Shown: positions 50,266-60,285, counted from the first letter of the stretch. The stretch: 64,000 nucleotides of DNA from Isochrysis galbana (GCA_018136815.1 CM030937.1:566553-630552), one strand, 5' to 3'. The notes: generated from the sequence alone by a model not told the origin. Program-made: numbers and translations.

Positions 50266-53200
50266 CTACGAATGCCGGTCGTTCTTGTGCCTCTTCTTCG
50301 CATCCTTGTGCCTGTACTCGTGCCTGTGCTTTTTATGCTTCCGCTTCACCTTGCGTTCCTTCTTCTCGCTCTTACGACTCCGTTTTGCGCTCTTCCGTGA
50401 GTGGTGCCCGGCCTCATGCTTCACCTCCACTTTGGCATTGCATGCCGAGTCTGACTCGTCGGAGTAGGTACTTGAGGCATCATCTGCTCGTGAGATGTCC
50501 TCGGTAGCCAACTGGCGGGGCCGCGCTGGGTGCAACACCGACTCCGCCCTGCCCAAGGCGGCACTGGTGGCTGACGTAGCTGCGCTCATGGGCGCCGGCC
50601 TGGTTGGCTCTCTGCTAGTAGACGCGGCGAAGTCGCCGCCTCGGTCGACATCACCGCTCTTTCCGGCACTCACCCCAACAGCAGAGGGCGGGTGGACGAC
50701 ATCGGCGCTCGCGTCGGCAGCCGTATCCGATCCGCCTTCGTCGTCCGAATCGGCGAAGATGGCACGGAACAGATCAAGCGGCGGGCCACGCTCCGTCACC
50801 ACATCATCAGGCTCAGGAGGCGCAACAGCCGCCTTGGTATCGTCGACAAACGTGCTTGTGGTGTATTGAGGGTTGAGCTCTCGAGGAGGGGGCGGGAGAG
50901 GAGGGGGAGGAGGGCGTTGTGCACATCTTACATGTGCCGGCGCCGCCGCTGATGCCATGATATCTCCACCACTATGTGCCGGGAGACCTCCACCATTTAG
51001 TTCCTCCAACAGGGCGTCGGTTGCCTCGCGAGCCCTTCGCTGCTGCTCGCCCGGGACGCTAGCGGGAGCGGGCCTCCCAAAGGTGTGCTGTCGAGGTGGC
51101 GGCGGCGGGGGTGGCGCAGGGCGCGAAGCGTTTACGGCGGTCGCTGTTGGCGCGTCAGGCTGCGGCAGGGGTAGCATGGAATCGTTGAATGTCATCGTTT
51201 GCTCCCAGCTCTTGCGCGCGGACCCAAATCCCGTAGCGTTGGAAGCACCGCCACTTGCCCGCTCTCTGGTGACGGGTGGCAGTGGGACGTTGAAACGTTT
51301 GCACAATAGAGGCTCCGGCGCCCATAGCTCGCTTCTGCGTGTCAACTTTCCAAACAAGCCCGCCGCCGCCGCTGCCGCCTCATCGGAGACGGGCGCGGGG
51401 GCGTCTGTGGCAGCTGGCGCGACACCGGTTGGGACGGTGGCCTTGAAGGACACGCCGCCGGAGCGCATAATGCCGGCAGGAGGCATCGCCACTTGCATCT
51501 CCGAGGAGGTGAAACGTTCCGAAATGACCGCGTGCTTTGGCTTGCTGAAGAAGACGGCCACTTGACGGAACTCGTCGAGCTCCTCGTGGTCAGCACGGCT
51601 GCCACCCCGTACGCCGCCGCGAGCGCTGGCCGCAAGGAAGTTCTCAAACCGGGCCTGCTTTTGTGCATCGGCAGCGTATGGCCGGCAGCCCTCGGGCAAG
51701 ATCCACCCTCCGCTGGGCGGCTCGGGGCCGTCGCACGCCGCACGGTCGGATGCCCCCCTGACACCAACCGCATGCTTCTGCCGGGGAAGCACGACATCGC
51801 CGGCTCGCCTCATCATGTGAGCGGTAGCGGCCGCGGCACCCGCGGCGGCGGCTCCACTTGCGGAGTTGAAGCCAAGCGGACCCCTCGCCGGGCCCGATGG
51901 CTGCTGCTGCTGCTGCTGTTGCTGCGGCGGCGGTGCTCTCATTGCTTGAAGCTGTTGCCACACGCGCACAATGTCCTTTCTGTCCACCAGTCCCCACACA
52001 CCGCTCAGGTCGGCAGACATCAACGCGGCCGCGTCGGCCGCCACTTGGGAGGCGCTGTGCACCGCATTATCGGCAAGCCCACCCATTCCGATCATCGCGC
52101 CGCCACTGTCCGCCGCATCAGCCGCGCCATGCGGCGACGCGTCATCTGGCTTGATAGCCCGGCGGATGGCCATCTGCACCGCCTCGGGCAACGCCATCGT
52201 TTCCGGCGCCGGGAATGTGTGCCGCTCTCGGAATGAGGCCGGGACGGATGGCCCGTCAAACCACGGCTCGCTTGCTGGTGGGCGCTGGGCGAGCACAAAG
52301 CCCCGCAGAGGAAAGCGTCCACCGGCCCCAGCCGCGCGCGCGTCACGCGCCGTGGGCCGCGCCAAGGCAGGGGGGCGATCGAGCACGCCCATGCCACCCG
52401 CCCCCGCGTCATCAACTTCTGCGTCATCAGGCCCATCGAGCGCTAGGTCGTACTGGCTCATGTCCTCCCCAACTTGGCCTAAGCCGCCCGTACCCCAAAA
52501 GCCGATGGTGTTGCCGCCGTCCCCCTCGCAATCGTCATCGTATCCCAAGGGCAGTGTGGACCGGAGCGCCTTGGCTGGGGCTCGCGCGCGGGCGAACCCA
52601 GTCTTGCCAACCGCCGCCACCGCCGCTTCTGCAAACTCCGGAGCATCACGCATCGCCTCATACCCCACGCCATGCAAGTTGTTCTTTGGTCTAAAGGCCA
52701 ACGCGGACACGGCGCGAGGAGCGAATGTAAAGTCGAGGCCGGCCTCCGCCGCCGCCTTGGCCGCTTCGCTGGCATCCTCATCGTCGGCCCTCGAAGTGAC
52801 CCTCGCGCCGAACTCGCCGGGCTCCGGCTGTCCCTCACTGGAGGTGGCGCAGGGCCCCGGCGCGCACCCATACACCTTCTTTGCGCGCACCGGGCCCAGC
52901 GGCGTGCGCCGTCGGGGCCCCACGCCGAAGCCGTCGCGCCAGCCCATACGGCGGAGCATCTGGAGCCCGACCGATTCGGCCTGGCCCGAAAGGCTTAGGA
53001 GTTCGCCCAGCCGATCCCCCATCCTCGCACTACCCGGAGCGCCTTGCGCATGCTCAGGGTCACGCGCAGGTAAGTAACCAGCACGCGCGACGAGCCGTTG
53101 CTCGCCGCGGTGTTCCTGCAGGTCCTCTTCGTCCATGAAGTCTTCGGGCCGCTGTGCCCGCGCGCCGCCACGATCGCCGCGGCTCGACCGCCACTCGGAC

Positions 53201-53520
53201 GGCGCCCACCCCTCCTCAGAGCCCACCGTGTTGTAGTATCCGGCCGAGAAGCCCCCCGTGAAAGCTCCGTGAAAGCGCCGCCGGCCTTGCGCATCGAGCA
53301 CAACCTCTTCGTGGGCCGGCGTGTACTTTGGCTGGCGCTCTGGGTCGCCCCCGCGCAGAGGTCGTCGCGCTCGATCGTCCTCCTCATCCGAGATGTGCGT
53401 TCCCAGAAAATCAAGGTCCGAGGAGGTCTCACTCTCTGCTCTCTCCTCTTCTTCTTCGGCTGGAGGGGTGCTGAGAGAAGGTGGGGCCGTCCCACGCGGC
53501 ACAAAGGCGATGCGGCGCAT
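50266..53520 (-). CDS. GPATCH1: GPATCH1 homologue (G-patch splicing-associated protein), single exon
   Basis: 1084 aa in one exon, ATG at 53,520. The N-terminal signature is RRRFHGAFTGGFSAGYYNTV then GSEEGWAPSEW and PEDFMDEEDL. A G-patch follows (about residues 180-200, LQMLRRMGWRDGFGVGPRR), then KVYGCAPG, DFTFAPRAV and NLHGVGYEAM, all in the order of human GPATCH1 and plant TOUGH. Later YAADAQKQARFENFL and FSKPKHAVISERFTSSE are also family regions. The G-patch binds and stimulates a DEAH helicase in late spliceosomes or small-RNA processing, in the nucleus. The middle holds poly-Q (about residue 535) and Pro-rich disordered stretches. The last 40 residues are a Lys/His/Arg-rich tail (KRKHKKHRHEYRHKDAKKRH), probably nuclear-localising and RNA-binding. 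A single 3.2-kb exon is unusual beside the intron-rich neighbours. Confidence 0.9.
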   Translation of the reverse strand: MRRIAFVPRGTAPPSLSTPPAEEEEERAESETSSDLDFLGTHISDEEDDRARRPLRGGDPERQPKYTPAHEEVVLDAQGRRRFHGAFTGGFSAGYYNTVGSEEGWAPSEWRSSRGDRGGARAQRPEDFMDEEDLQEHRGEQRLVARAGYLPARDPEHAQGAPGSARMGDRLGELLSLSGQAESVGLQMLRRMGWRDGFGVGPRRRTPLGPVRAKKVYGCAPGPCATSSEGQPEPGEFGARVTSRADDEDASEAAKAAAEAGLDFTFAPRAVSALAFRPKNNLHGVGYEAMRDAPEFAEAAVAAVGKTGFARARAPAKALRSTLPLGYDDDCEGDGGNTIGFWGTGGLGQVGEDMSQYDLALDGPDDAEVDDAGAGGMGVLDRPPALARPTARDARAAGAGGRFPLRGFVLAQRPPASEPWFDGPSVPASFRERHTFPAPETMALPEAVQMAIRRAIKPDDASPHGAADAADSGGAMIGMGGLADNAVHSASQVAADAAALMSADLSGVWGLVDRKDIVRVWQQLQAMRAPPPQQQQQQQQPSGPARGPLGFNSASGAAAAGAAAATAHMMRRAGDVVLPRQKHAVGVRGASDRAACDGPEPPSGGWILPEGCRPYAADAQKQARFENFLAASARGGVRGGSRADHEELDEFRQVAVFFSKPKHAVISERFTSSEMQVAMPPAGIMRSGGVSFKATVPTGVAPAATDAPAPVSDEAAAAAAGLFGKLTRRSELWAPEPLLCKRFNVPLPPVTRERASGGASNATGFGSARKSWEQTMTFNDSMLPLPQPDAPTATAVNASRPAPPPPPPPRQHTFGRPAPASVPGEQQRRAREATDALLEELNGGGLPAHSGGDIMASAAAPAHVRCAQRPPPPPLPPPPRELNPQYTTSTFVDDTKAAVAPPEPDDVVTERGPPLDLFRAIFADSDDEGGSDTAADASADVVHPPSAVGVSAGKSGDVDRGGDFAASTSREPTRPAPMSAATSATSAALGRAESVLHPARPRQLATEDISRADDASSTYSDESDSACNAKVEVKHEAGHHSRKSAKRSRKSEKKERKVKRKHKKHRHEYRHKDAKKRHKNDRHS

Positions 53521-53539
53521 GCACGAGGCAAGCTAGGGC

Positions 53540-53644
53540 CTCTCTCTCTCTCGTGTACCGAGGGGATGAAGACGGTATGTACGTGCCGGGGGAGCCCACG
53601 AAGTCTCTCTCCCTCCCTCCCTCCCACTCTCTCTCTCTCACTCG

Positions 53645-53675
<31 letters not shown>

Positions 53676-53974
53676 TCTCTCTCTCTCTTCTCTCTCTCTC
53701 TCTCTCTCTCCATCTCTATTTTCTCCCTCTCTCCCCCCCCCCTCCCCCCGCTCTTACAATATCTGCTGCCGCTTCGCGTACTGGGAGGCGGAGAGGGAAA
53801 GAGGGAGAAGAGAGACGGAGAGAAAGAGAATATAACTGAGCGATGTGAAGGAGAAAGGAAGGTGTATAGAGAGGGAGGATGGAGGGTGTAACAAGATAAT
53901 CCGCACAAAGACAGATGAGAAAAGAATTTGAAAGGAGAGAGGGAGAGAGAGAGAAGGAAGGGGGGGGGGGGGGG

Positions 53975-54038
<64 letters not shown>

Positions 54039-54080
54039 GATCCCCTCGCGCGGGGGGGGGGGGGGGGGCTCCCATTCACA
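53540..54080. repeat. CT, C and GA tracts upstream of GPATCH1
   Basis: CTCT runs (53,600-53,725), C runs (53,733-53,748), then on the other side G runs (53,960-53,977 and 54,051-54,068) and a GA run (53,978-54,033). Open frames through them are artefacts. Bases 54,081-54,309 hold no gene. Confidence 0.85.
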
Positions 54081-54309
54081 TGTGATTCACACTCGCACCG
54101 CCGATTACAGAAGGCAATCGTAGCCGGCCAAGAAGAGTGGCCTGCTCCACTTTGGGTAGCCCCGAGACGAGGATGAAGAGCTAAGAGCTGGGGTGATGGT
54201 GATGGCATCATCGAGGATGTGCAGGTGGGTTATCCCGACGCACAGTCGGAGCCAGCTAAAGTGAACCTCGCACGTGTTCACTTTGAGATGGGATACGAAG
54301 GTGCGAAGG

Positions 54310-54470
54310 TGTCGCATTCATCGTAGATGATGCGATTTCCAGGTTCTTATTTCCAGGTCCTTCGCCGTGCGGCCACACGGTGAAGCTCAGGCACTTCTAG
54401 GTTGGTAAGGTTCGTCCCTAGCGATCTAGAATTCGAGTTCTCGTTTCGTTCCGTCTAGCCTGTTTGTCAG
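54310..54470. mobile_element. LTR end fragment of the solo-LTR family
   Basis: TGTCGCATTCATCGTAGATG and the next 150 bases match 2286-2455. It breaks at GTTTGTCAG where the inverted-repeat element begins. Confidence 0.6.
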
Positions 54471-55594
54471 TGTCGTATTCCATACGATGACAGACTTTTA
54501 CTTCTAACCAGTGGGTTATTTTAAGCCTCAAGGTCTCGTCGGCGACATTCCGCCCCTTCTCATACTTTCTTTCGATGTCATCAAACGTTCCATGACTGTC
54601 TTCTGTCTTCTCTTCGTGCATCGGTTGTAGTCTTCTGTCTTCTCTTCGTGTATCAGTGGTAGCTCCCCAGCGAGGTCTGCCCTCGTTGTTCCGACTTCTC
54701 TGTCGCACGTCTGTGCGCCGATAAGTTGCCTTGGTACCGACGCTTGGCAGTCCGTCCTGGGTGTGGTTAGTTTTCGCCCTGTTTGGGTTAGTTCGCGTGT
54801 GTCCGTGTGTCGGAACCTTTTTGGAGTCCCTGCGTTGTAGTCCCTCGTGTCTACCTTGGACCTAAGAAGCTCTCGTTCTCATTCTCTCTCTTCCACTAGC
54901 TCGCTAGCTAGCCTCGACCCTACCCTCCAACGCCGCGCGTTGCGAGCCTCCGAACCTCCGTCTCCCTCTTCGTCCCTAGCCCTCGATGGCAGACATTGTC
55001 AGACCCGACTCCTACTATGACCTCTCAGATATATTCCCGCAAGCAACCACCAACGACTCTTTCACGGCCGCATCAGCTGCCGGCTCGATCGAACGGCCCT
55101 CTGCCTACGAGCCCTTAGTCATCGCGTGTTCGACAAGCACAAATTCTGTCTTGGCGCCTACGACCGCGCCGTTCCATAGTCCCGCTCCATCTCTGCCCAT
55201 GGAAACATGGAAACAGCCGAAATTTGGGATTTGGGCAAACTTTTTGAAATTTTGCACATATTTTTGATCGAAATTTGGGCCGAAAAAAATTGAAATATCC
55301 GCCAGGCCCTACATTTTTGGGACAATTGGGTCGCAAAATGCGACATTTTTGAGACATTTCCAATGGACATTTGGGCGAAAAAAACTGGATATTTTGGCCA
55401 GGGCCTAACAACGAGGGCGGACCTCGCTGGGGAGCTACGACCGATGGACAAGAGAAGACGAAAGACGGTCATGGAACATTTGATGACATCGCGAGAAAGT
55501 AAGAGAAGAGGCGGAACACCAATCGACGAGACCTTGAGGCTTAAAATAACCCACAGGTTAGAAGTAAAAGTCTGTCATCGTATGGAATACGACA
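54471..55594. mobile_element. Foldback-type element with inverted arms of about 170-240 bp
   Basis: It starts TGTCGTATTCCATACGATGA and ends with its inverse. The left arm (54,471-54,710) and right arm (55,420-55,594) align over most of their length, including AGTAAAAGTCTGTC, TTAAAATAACCCAC and the AAGACGAAAGACGGTCATGG region. Between them lie a leader-like stretch and an ORF from 54,986 (MADIVRPDSYYDLSDIFP, 93 codons). A repeat-rich part with AAATTTGGGC motifs (55,220-55,410) follows and ends GGCCAGGGCCTAAC. No target duplication is seen. Confidence 0.55.
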
Positions 55595-55596
55595 TA

Positions 55597-55797
55597 TAAT
55601 AGCAAAAACAAAATTCGAATCGCAAATTTCGAGACCAAAATCCGCAAACTTGGACTTGAGACAATGGGGAATCCGAATCTGTGTGTCTTGTGCGTCAGTG
55701 GCAACACGGGGAACTGTTCAATTGTAATTGTGAGCGCGTACCTTACACGAATATTCATGCCTACAGCCTACAGCCTTCAGATGGGCAGGAATACAGC
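55597..55797 (+). repeat. Dispersed repeat family D, third plus copy
   Basis: Matches 29,940-30,125, ending GGGCAGGAATACA. Bases 55,798-56,435 hold a C run, CT tracts (56,085-56,210) and no gene. Confidence 0.65.
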
Positions 55798-56440
55798 AGC
55801 ATAGAGCCTGGAAGGACACCCCTACCAGGAATCGGACCCCCCCCCCCCTTTGGCTGCTCCGATGAGGGCACGCGCACTCTCACAGGCCGTCGTAAATGAT
55901 GGACCCCCATGATATTTTTGTACCTCGTGCCTGCAGGGCATCCCCATGGGCCCAGATCAAGCTTTGGGGGCACTCTAGAGACCAAAAATACCATTAGGGG
56001 AGGGGGAAGGACATGCCAGTAGAGGAATTGGCCGCCCACGGAGTACATACACTGCGTCCTCTCTTCTCTCGGACACAGACACATTCAAATCTCTCCCCCC
56101 CCACCCCCCCTCTCTCCCTCCCCCCCCTCTCCCTCCCTCTTCTCTCTCTCTCTCCCCCTCCCTCTTCTCTCTCTCTCTCTCACTTCCTCTTCTCTCTCTC
56201 TCTCTCTCGTCCGTCCGGCCGCGAGAGAGGTACACCGCCAACAACTTCTATGTACAGTACTGGAGCTCTAATACAAGAATACTCCAGACTCCTCTTTTGA
56301 AGCGTGGTCAGGTCACACTCTCTCTCCCCCTCTCTCTCTCCCGTCTCATCGCTGTATCGCGAGGGAGCGAGAGTCGCCGGCGGGTTCGTCTATTCTTTCT
56401 CTGTTGGCCCCCATTTCTTTTGTCTCTCTCTCACTCTCTC

Positions 56441-56698
56441 TGAGTGGCGAAAGCTTTCTTGTTACTTGTCTCTTAGGGGTCTCTACCCTTGCACGGTCCG
56501 TTGTCCGTTCAAACGACTCAACCGCCGTAACCGACTCAACCGCCGTAACCGACTCAACCGCCGGTCACGTAACCGACACAAAAACAAAACCCCAACAAGA
56601 ACAAATGCTTTGCACACCACCTAGCCATAGCTAGGCCTTGGGTTCACGACGCACATTAAGCCTTGCATGAAGCCTTGTATGAAGCCTTGCGCTTCTCA
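56441..56698 (-). repeat. 3' LTR of the Copia element
   Basis: 258 bp, identical to 59,014-59,271. Contains two and a half tandem GACTCAACCGCCGTAACC units. Confidence 0.93.
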
Positions 56699-58983
56699 CC
56701 CCCCCTTGACCTGATCCCCCGGAGAAGGGCAACAAATGAGGGATTCGCAAGGCAGCAAGATCTCAGATGCGAACCATGATCAGCCCACGGAACTTGGTGA
56801 ACTTGTTCGCCGCTAAGGGCTTCGTCATCATGTCGGCCACATTGAGCGGGGATGCGGTTGATGATCACCATCGCGGGATAGAGCGCAAACTCCCAATACT
56901 CTTGGGGGGCATTGCACCCCAGGAGCAATGGACGCATGGTGCGCTCGAGCAACTTGACCGCGATTTCCGCAGGGTTGCCCCACGGCTCGTACGGGTTGCT
57001 CTCTTGCTTGCGGATCAAGTTGCTATCGCAAATCTCTTGCACCTTGTCGCTCTTGAGCACGGGCTCATTGTCCGAGTGCAAGCGCTTCACGATGAAGAAC
57101 CCTTGCGTGTCCGCCAAGAAGCGCTGCAACATCGTTGGATGCTCCGACTTGAAGCGCATGGGATACGCGAACACGAGGCCGGAGAAGACGTCGTAGAACA
57201 CGTCCACGTACTTGTAGCCCGTGAGCACGCTGCGGCAAGGCATAGTGAGGATGTCGTTGGTGATAACGTCCCCAACGGCGCTTGTCATCCATGGTCCTCC
57301 TCCTCCGCCTCCGGGTCGACGTTGCGCATTGGCCTTGAGCGCGACCTCGTTGACGTCTTCCGCCTTCCTTGCTTGAAGGCGCTTGAGGTTGGCGGGCACG
57401 TCGACGGAGTAGTCCGGCAGGCGGCGGAGGCGATCATCGCTAGGCGATCCAAGTCGCGCGCGCCAAATCTCCTTTGCCTCCTCATGCGTGGCGTGCATGT
57501 CCTTGTGCTTGTCGGTGGTGTACGGTCCAAGCGAGTACGCCTTGGTCGTCTCGCCCTTGGGGATGGGCCGTACATCCACATAGAAGCCTTGGGAGTCGTC
57601 ACCCATGGTGAAAGGCATGAATGCACCTCCCGGAAGTTCAAAGCCATTCACCTTGCCCATGATGCACTTCATATCATCATTGCGTGAGCACGCCTTGTGG
57701 GTGGAGAGCATGTTGCGTTTGAATGGACCAAATGATGCGTCGGGCTTCTCGACCACATGCCATCCAAGGGGTGCACCGGCTTGGGGGCGCACAAGTGCAA
57801 GGAACTTGGCGGTGCCGGTGCCCCAAGTCTTGATTGCCTTGCCACTTGCCACCTCAACCATGTCCGTGCGCGTCTCATCCACGCCGTCCGGGAAGAAGCT
57901 GATGTCGTTGAAGTAGTCCGCCCCGGTGGCGCCCGAGTCGATGAGGATGCGTAAGGCATCATCCTCGGTGTTCTTGGTCGTGGTTGCACAGATCTTGTTG
58001 CAGGTGAAGGTGAGGCGTCCACCACTTTGCTTGTTTTCCTTCTTCATCTTGGCATCATAGAGGTTGGCCTTGATCTTGGCTTGGAGGCCCTCCGGCACCT
58101 TGTCCCAATCGATCAAGTGCGCGGTGTCGGGGTTGGACCAGCAGATGCCCGTGTGCATGCGGTCGCAGTGGGAGCAAGGCTTCTTGTCCTTGTTGTTGTT
58201 GCTCCTACCACCTCCACGCCCACCTTGGCCAGCCTTGAAGCCCGCCTCATAGGCCTTCTTGATGGCATCCGTGTCATCCTCGGTCTTGGTCGCTTGCATT
58301 GCACGTTGGCCCGGACGCACCGTGGAGCGCACCGCCTCATGCTTATGGGCGATGGCCGCAGCTTCCACAAGGTTCTTGTGCACCATATCAGGCCTCTTGC
58401 GGTGCTCAACTTCCAAGGAGCCCCATGCCTTGTCCACTTCACGAAGGACTCCTTCTCCACATCCAATGAAGCTCGCTTTCATGTCGAGGCACAACTCGGC
58501 GACGGAGACTTCGCGCGCGGTGCCCTTGAGTCCTTGGAAGATGCCAAACATGTTGTCAAAGCGGTTGGTGACCTCCTCCCTTGAGGGGAACTCCTGGAGG
58601 TTGGTCATCTTGAGTGTGTCATACTCCATCTTCTTGTCTTCAGCCTTGTCTTCGGTGTTGACCGCCACGTGCAACTCGTCGATGTGTTTGAACGCACGGT
58701 GGCCGTCGTACTTCTCTTCCTCCTCATCCGTGTAGAGCACATCCAAGGTGGCCACAAGCTTGTCATCCTTGATGCACATGATGAGGAGGTCATATGCCTT
58801 GTTGAGTTCCACCTGGGTGGCTTCCTTGTCCTTGTTGGCGTCATCGACGCTTTCCGTCTTGTTCTTGAGCATCGCACGTCGGCAACCGTTCTTGCCGGCC
58901 ATCGCGAGCAACTTGGGCCTGAATGCTCTCCATTCAGCACCATCCTTGTTGTAGAAGAAGATCTTGTCATTGTTCTTGTCCAT
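56656..58983 (-). CDS. Copia Gag-protease-integrase polyprotein, truncated, 775 aa
   Basis: The start at 58,983 is 11 bases after the primer-binding site. Residues 1-230 are Gag (UBN2-like helical, EWRAFRPKLLAM). A basic Gly/Asn-rich stretch with CSHCDRMHTGIC, a degenerate zinc knuckle, follows at about 270. The protease active site LIDSGATG is at about 350. The pre-integrase region is WRARLGSPSDDRL (about 500). The integrase core has VFYDVFSGLVFAY and LHSDNEPV, then NPAEIAVKLLERTMRPLLL. After INRIPAQCG the frame passes the deletion and becomes nonsense (RHDDEALSGEQV...), running into the 3' LTR. In another frame the same bases (56,763-56,840) read ADMMTKPL...KFRGL, the usual end of Copia RNase H. 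The protease and integrase look intact. Confidence 0.9.
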   Translation of the reverse strand: MDKNNDKIFFYNKDGAEWRAFRPKLLAMAGKNGCRRAMLKNKTESVDDANKDKEATQVELNKAYDLLIMCIKDDKLVATLDVLYTDEEEEKYDGHRAFKHIDELHVAVNTEDKAEDKKMEYDTLKMTNLQEFPSREEVTNRFDNMFGIFQGLKGTAREVSVAELCLDMKASFIGCGEGVLREVDKAWGSLEVEHRKRPDMVHKNLVEAAAIAHKHEAVRSTVRPGQRAMQATKTEDDTDAIKKAYEAGFKAGQGGRGGGRSNNNKDKKPCSHCDRMHTGICWSNPDTAHLIDWDKVPEGLQAKIKANLYDAKMKKENKQSGGRLTFTCNKICATTTKNTEDDALRILIDSGATGADYFNDISFFPDGVDETRTDMVEVASGKAIKTWGTGTAKFLALVRPQAGAPLGWHVVEKPDASFGPFKRNMLSTHKACSRNDDMKCIMGKVNGFELPGGAFMPFTMGDDSQGFYVDVRPIPKGETTKAYSLGPYTTDKHKDMHATHEEAKEIWRARLGSPSDDRLRRLPDYSVDVPANLKRLQARKAEDVNEVALKANAQRRPGGGGGGPWMTSAVGDVITNDILTMPCRSVLTGYKYVDVFYDVFSGLVFAYPMRFKSEHPTMLQRFLADTQGFFIVKRLHSDNEPVLKSDKVQEICDSNLIRKQESNPYEPWGNPAEIAVKLLERTMRPLLLGCNAPQEYWEFALYPAMVIINRIPAQCGRHDDEALSGEQVHQVPWADHGSHLRSCCLANPSFVALLRGIRSRGGEKRKASYKASCKA
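56763..56840 (-). pseudogene. Remnant of the Copia RNase H C-terminus
   Basis: Minus-strand frame VADMMTKPLAANKFTKFRGL followed by a short tail and TGA. ADxxTKPL is the hallmark end of Copia RNase H. It is out of frame with the integrase, fixing the deletion junction near 56,836-56,850. Confidence 0.8.
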
Positions 58984-58993
58984 GTCTCTTTGT

Positions 58994-59011
58994 CTCTCGG
59001 CGGGGGTACCA
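58994..59011 (-). other. Copia primer-binding site for tRNA-Arg(ACG)
   Basis: On the minus strand TGGTACCCCCGCCGAGAG starts two bases after the 5' LTR. TGG pairs with the tRNA CCA end, and the next 15 bases are exactly complementary to the 3' end of the tRNA-Arg(ACG) genes at 5340-5412 and 8506-8578. Confidence 0.9.
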
Positions 59012-59013
59012 GA

Positions 59014-59271
59014 TGAGTGGCGAAAGCTTTCTTGTTACTTGTCTCTTAGGGGTCTCTACCCTTGCACGGTCCGTTGTCCGTTCAAACGACTCAACCGCCG
59101 TAACCGACTCAACCGCCGTAACCGACTCAACCGCCGGTCACGTAACCGACACAAAAACAAAACCCCAACAAGAACAAATGCTTTGCACACCACCTAGCCA
59201 TAGCTAGGCCTTGGGTTCACGACGCACATTAAGCCTTGCATGAAGCCTTGTATGAAGCCTTGCGCTTCTCA
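59014..59271 (-). repeat. 5' LTR of the Copia element
   Basis: 258 bp, identical to 56,441-56,698. It would carry the element's promoter; I see no clear TATA. Confidence 0.93.
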
Positions 59272-59276
59272 CTCTC

Positions 59277-59412
59277 CCTCCGTCCCTTCATTCATCAAGT
59301 GAGCCTCGGTGTTCAGAAGAATTCGAATGCCTGGGAGATATACCCGCAGGGGCAGCGAGAATGATTTGAGAAATGAGAGAGATTGGGGGGGAGAGGGAGG
59401 GAGGGGGAGAGA

Positions 59413-59478
<66 letters not shown>

Positions 59479-60285
59479 GCGAGAGAGAGGAGAGGAGAGA
59501 GTGGGAAGGTCGGAGACAGTGAACAAATCAATGAGAAAAGATCGATGAATACAGAGAAGAGAGCAGGTGGGACTGCACCTCCCCTCCCCCGTCGTGTCTA
59601 CCTCTCTCTCTCTTTCGGCCGGCAGCCTCTCCCTCCCTTCCCCTCACTCCCTTCCCCTCACTCCCTTCCCCTCGCTCCCTCCCGTTTCCGAGCTTTCTAC
59701 CTCACGCTCTCTCTCTCGCTCGCTCTCTCGCTCGCTCCCTCGCTCGTGCCCCGCCCCTTCCCTCCCCAGGTGAGAGGGCAGCCCCTCCCAGCCACAAGGA
59801 GGAAGCGAAGGGTTAGGGCCTTCCTTCAGGTGGGGAAAGAGAGGGACGGGGGGAGAGGGGGAGGGGGAGGGGGAGAGGGAGGGGGGGAGGGGGAAGGGAG
59901 AAGGAGGGGGAGGGGGAGGGGGAGGGAGAGAGGGGGAGAGGGTGAGGGAGGGGGAGAGAGGGGCGGAGAAAGCGGAGGCAGAGGGAGAGAGAGGCAGAGG
60001 GAGAGGAAGGGAGAGAGGGAGAGGGAGGGAGGGAGAGGGAGAGGAAGACAGGTGGTCGTGGGTGCGGGGAGGGAAGAAGGGGTGAGCAAGTCAGTGAGTG
60101 AGTGAGAGCACGCGAGAGGGACCGCGAGTATGCGTGCCAAGCAGGTGGGGAAGTGGCAGAGGAGCGAGAGGGAGAGAGGGAGATGGCGCCTTTGGTGCTG
60201 TACTGACGCGTTTCCTGCCACCACCACTTCCCCGTTTCCGTCCAAGGAGTCATCGCGCCCCTTGTTCCATCCACCTTTTTGGCAG
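59277..60285 (+). promoter_or_regulatory. Purine-rich upstream region of the Ca2+/H+ exchanger gene
   Basis: GA runs (59,408-59,475) and a GGGGGAGAG tract (59,830-60,050) with a CT-rich island at 59,600-59,770. Open frames here are simple-sequence artefacts. The gene's start codon is placed after these tracts. Confidence 0.5.

Larger units (their letters stand above)
56436..59276 (-). mobile_element. Copia retrotransposon, structurally complete ends, RT/RNase H deleted
   Basis: The 258-bp LTRs at 56,441-56,698 and 59,014-59,271 are identical by eye and begin TGAG and end TCTCA in plus orientation (the coding strand is minus). CTCTC flanks both sides (56,436-56,440 and 59,272-59,276). The primer-binding site is at 58,994-59,011 and the polypurine tract (CAAGGGGGGG on the minus strand) directly precedes the 3' LTR. 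One long ORF codes Gag, protease and integrase. The RT and most of RNase H are missing and only the last RNase H residues remain. Identical LTRs mean a recent insertion. Confidence 0.93.

Noticed and set aside
51971-53077. 368-codon plus-strand frame opposite GPATCH1
   Set aside because: Antisense shadow of a well-supported gene in GC-rich sequence; no domain.
53481-53891. Ser-Leu repeat frames around the CT tracts
   Set aside because: Simple-sequence translation upstream of GPATCH1.
59383-60105. 240-codon Arg/Glu/Gly-rich frame upstream of the exchanger
   Set aside because: Purine-tract translation; the real start is at 60,286.
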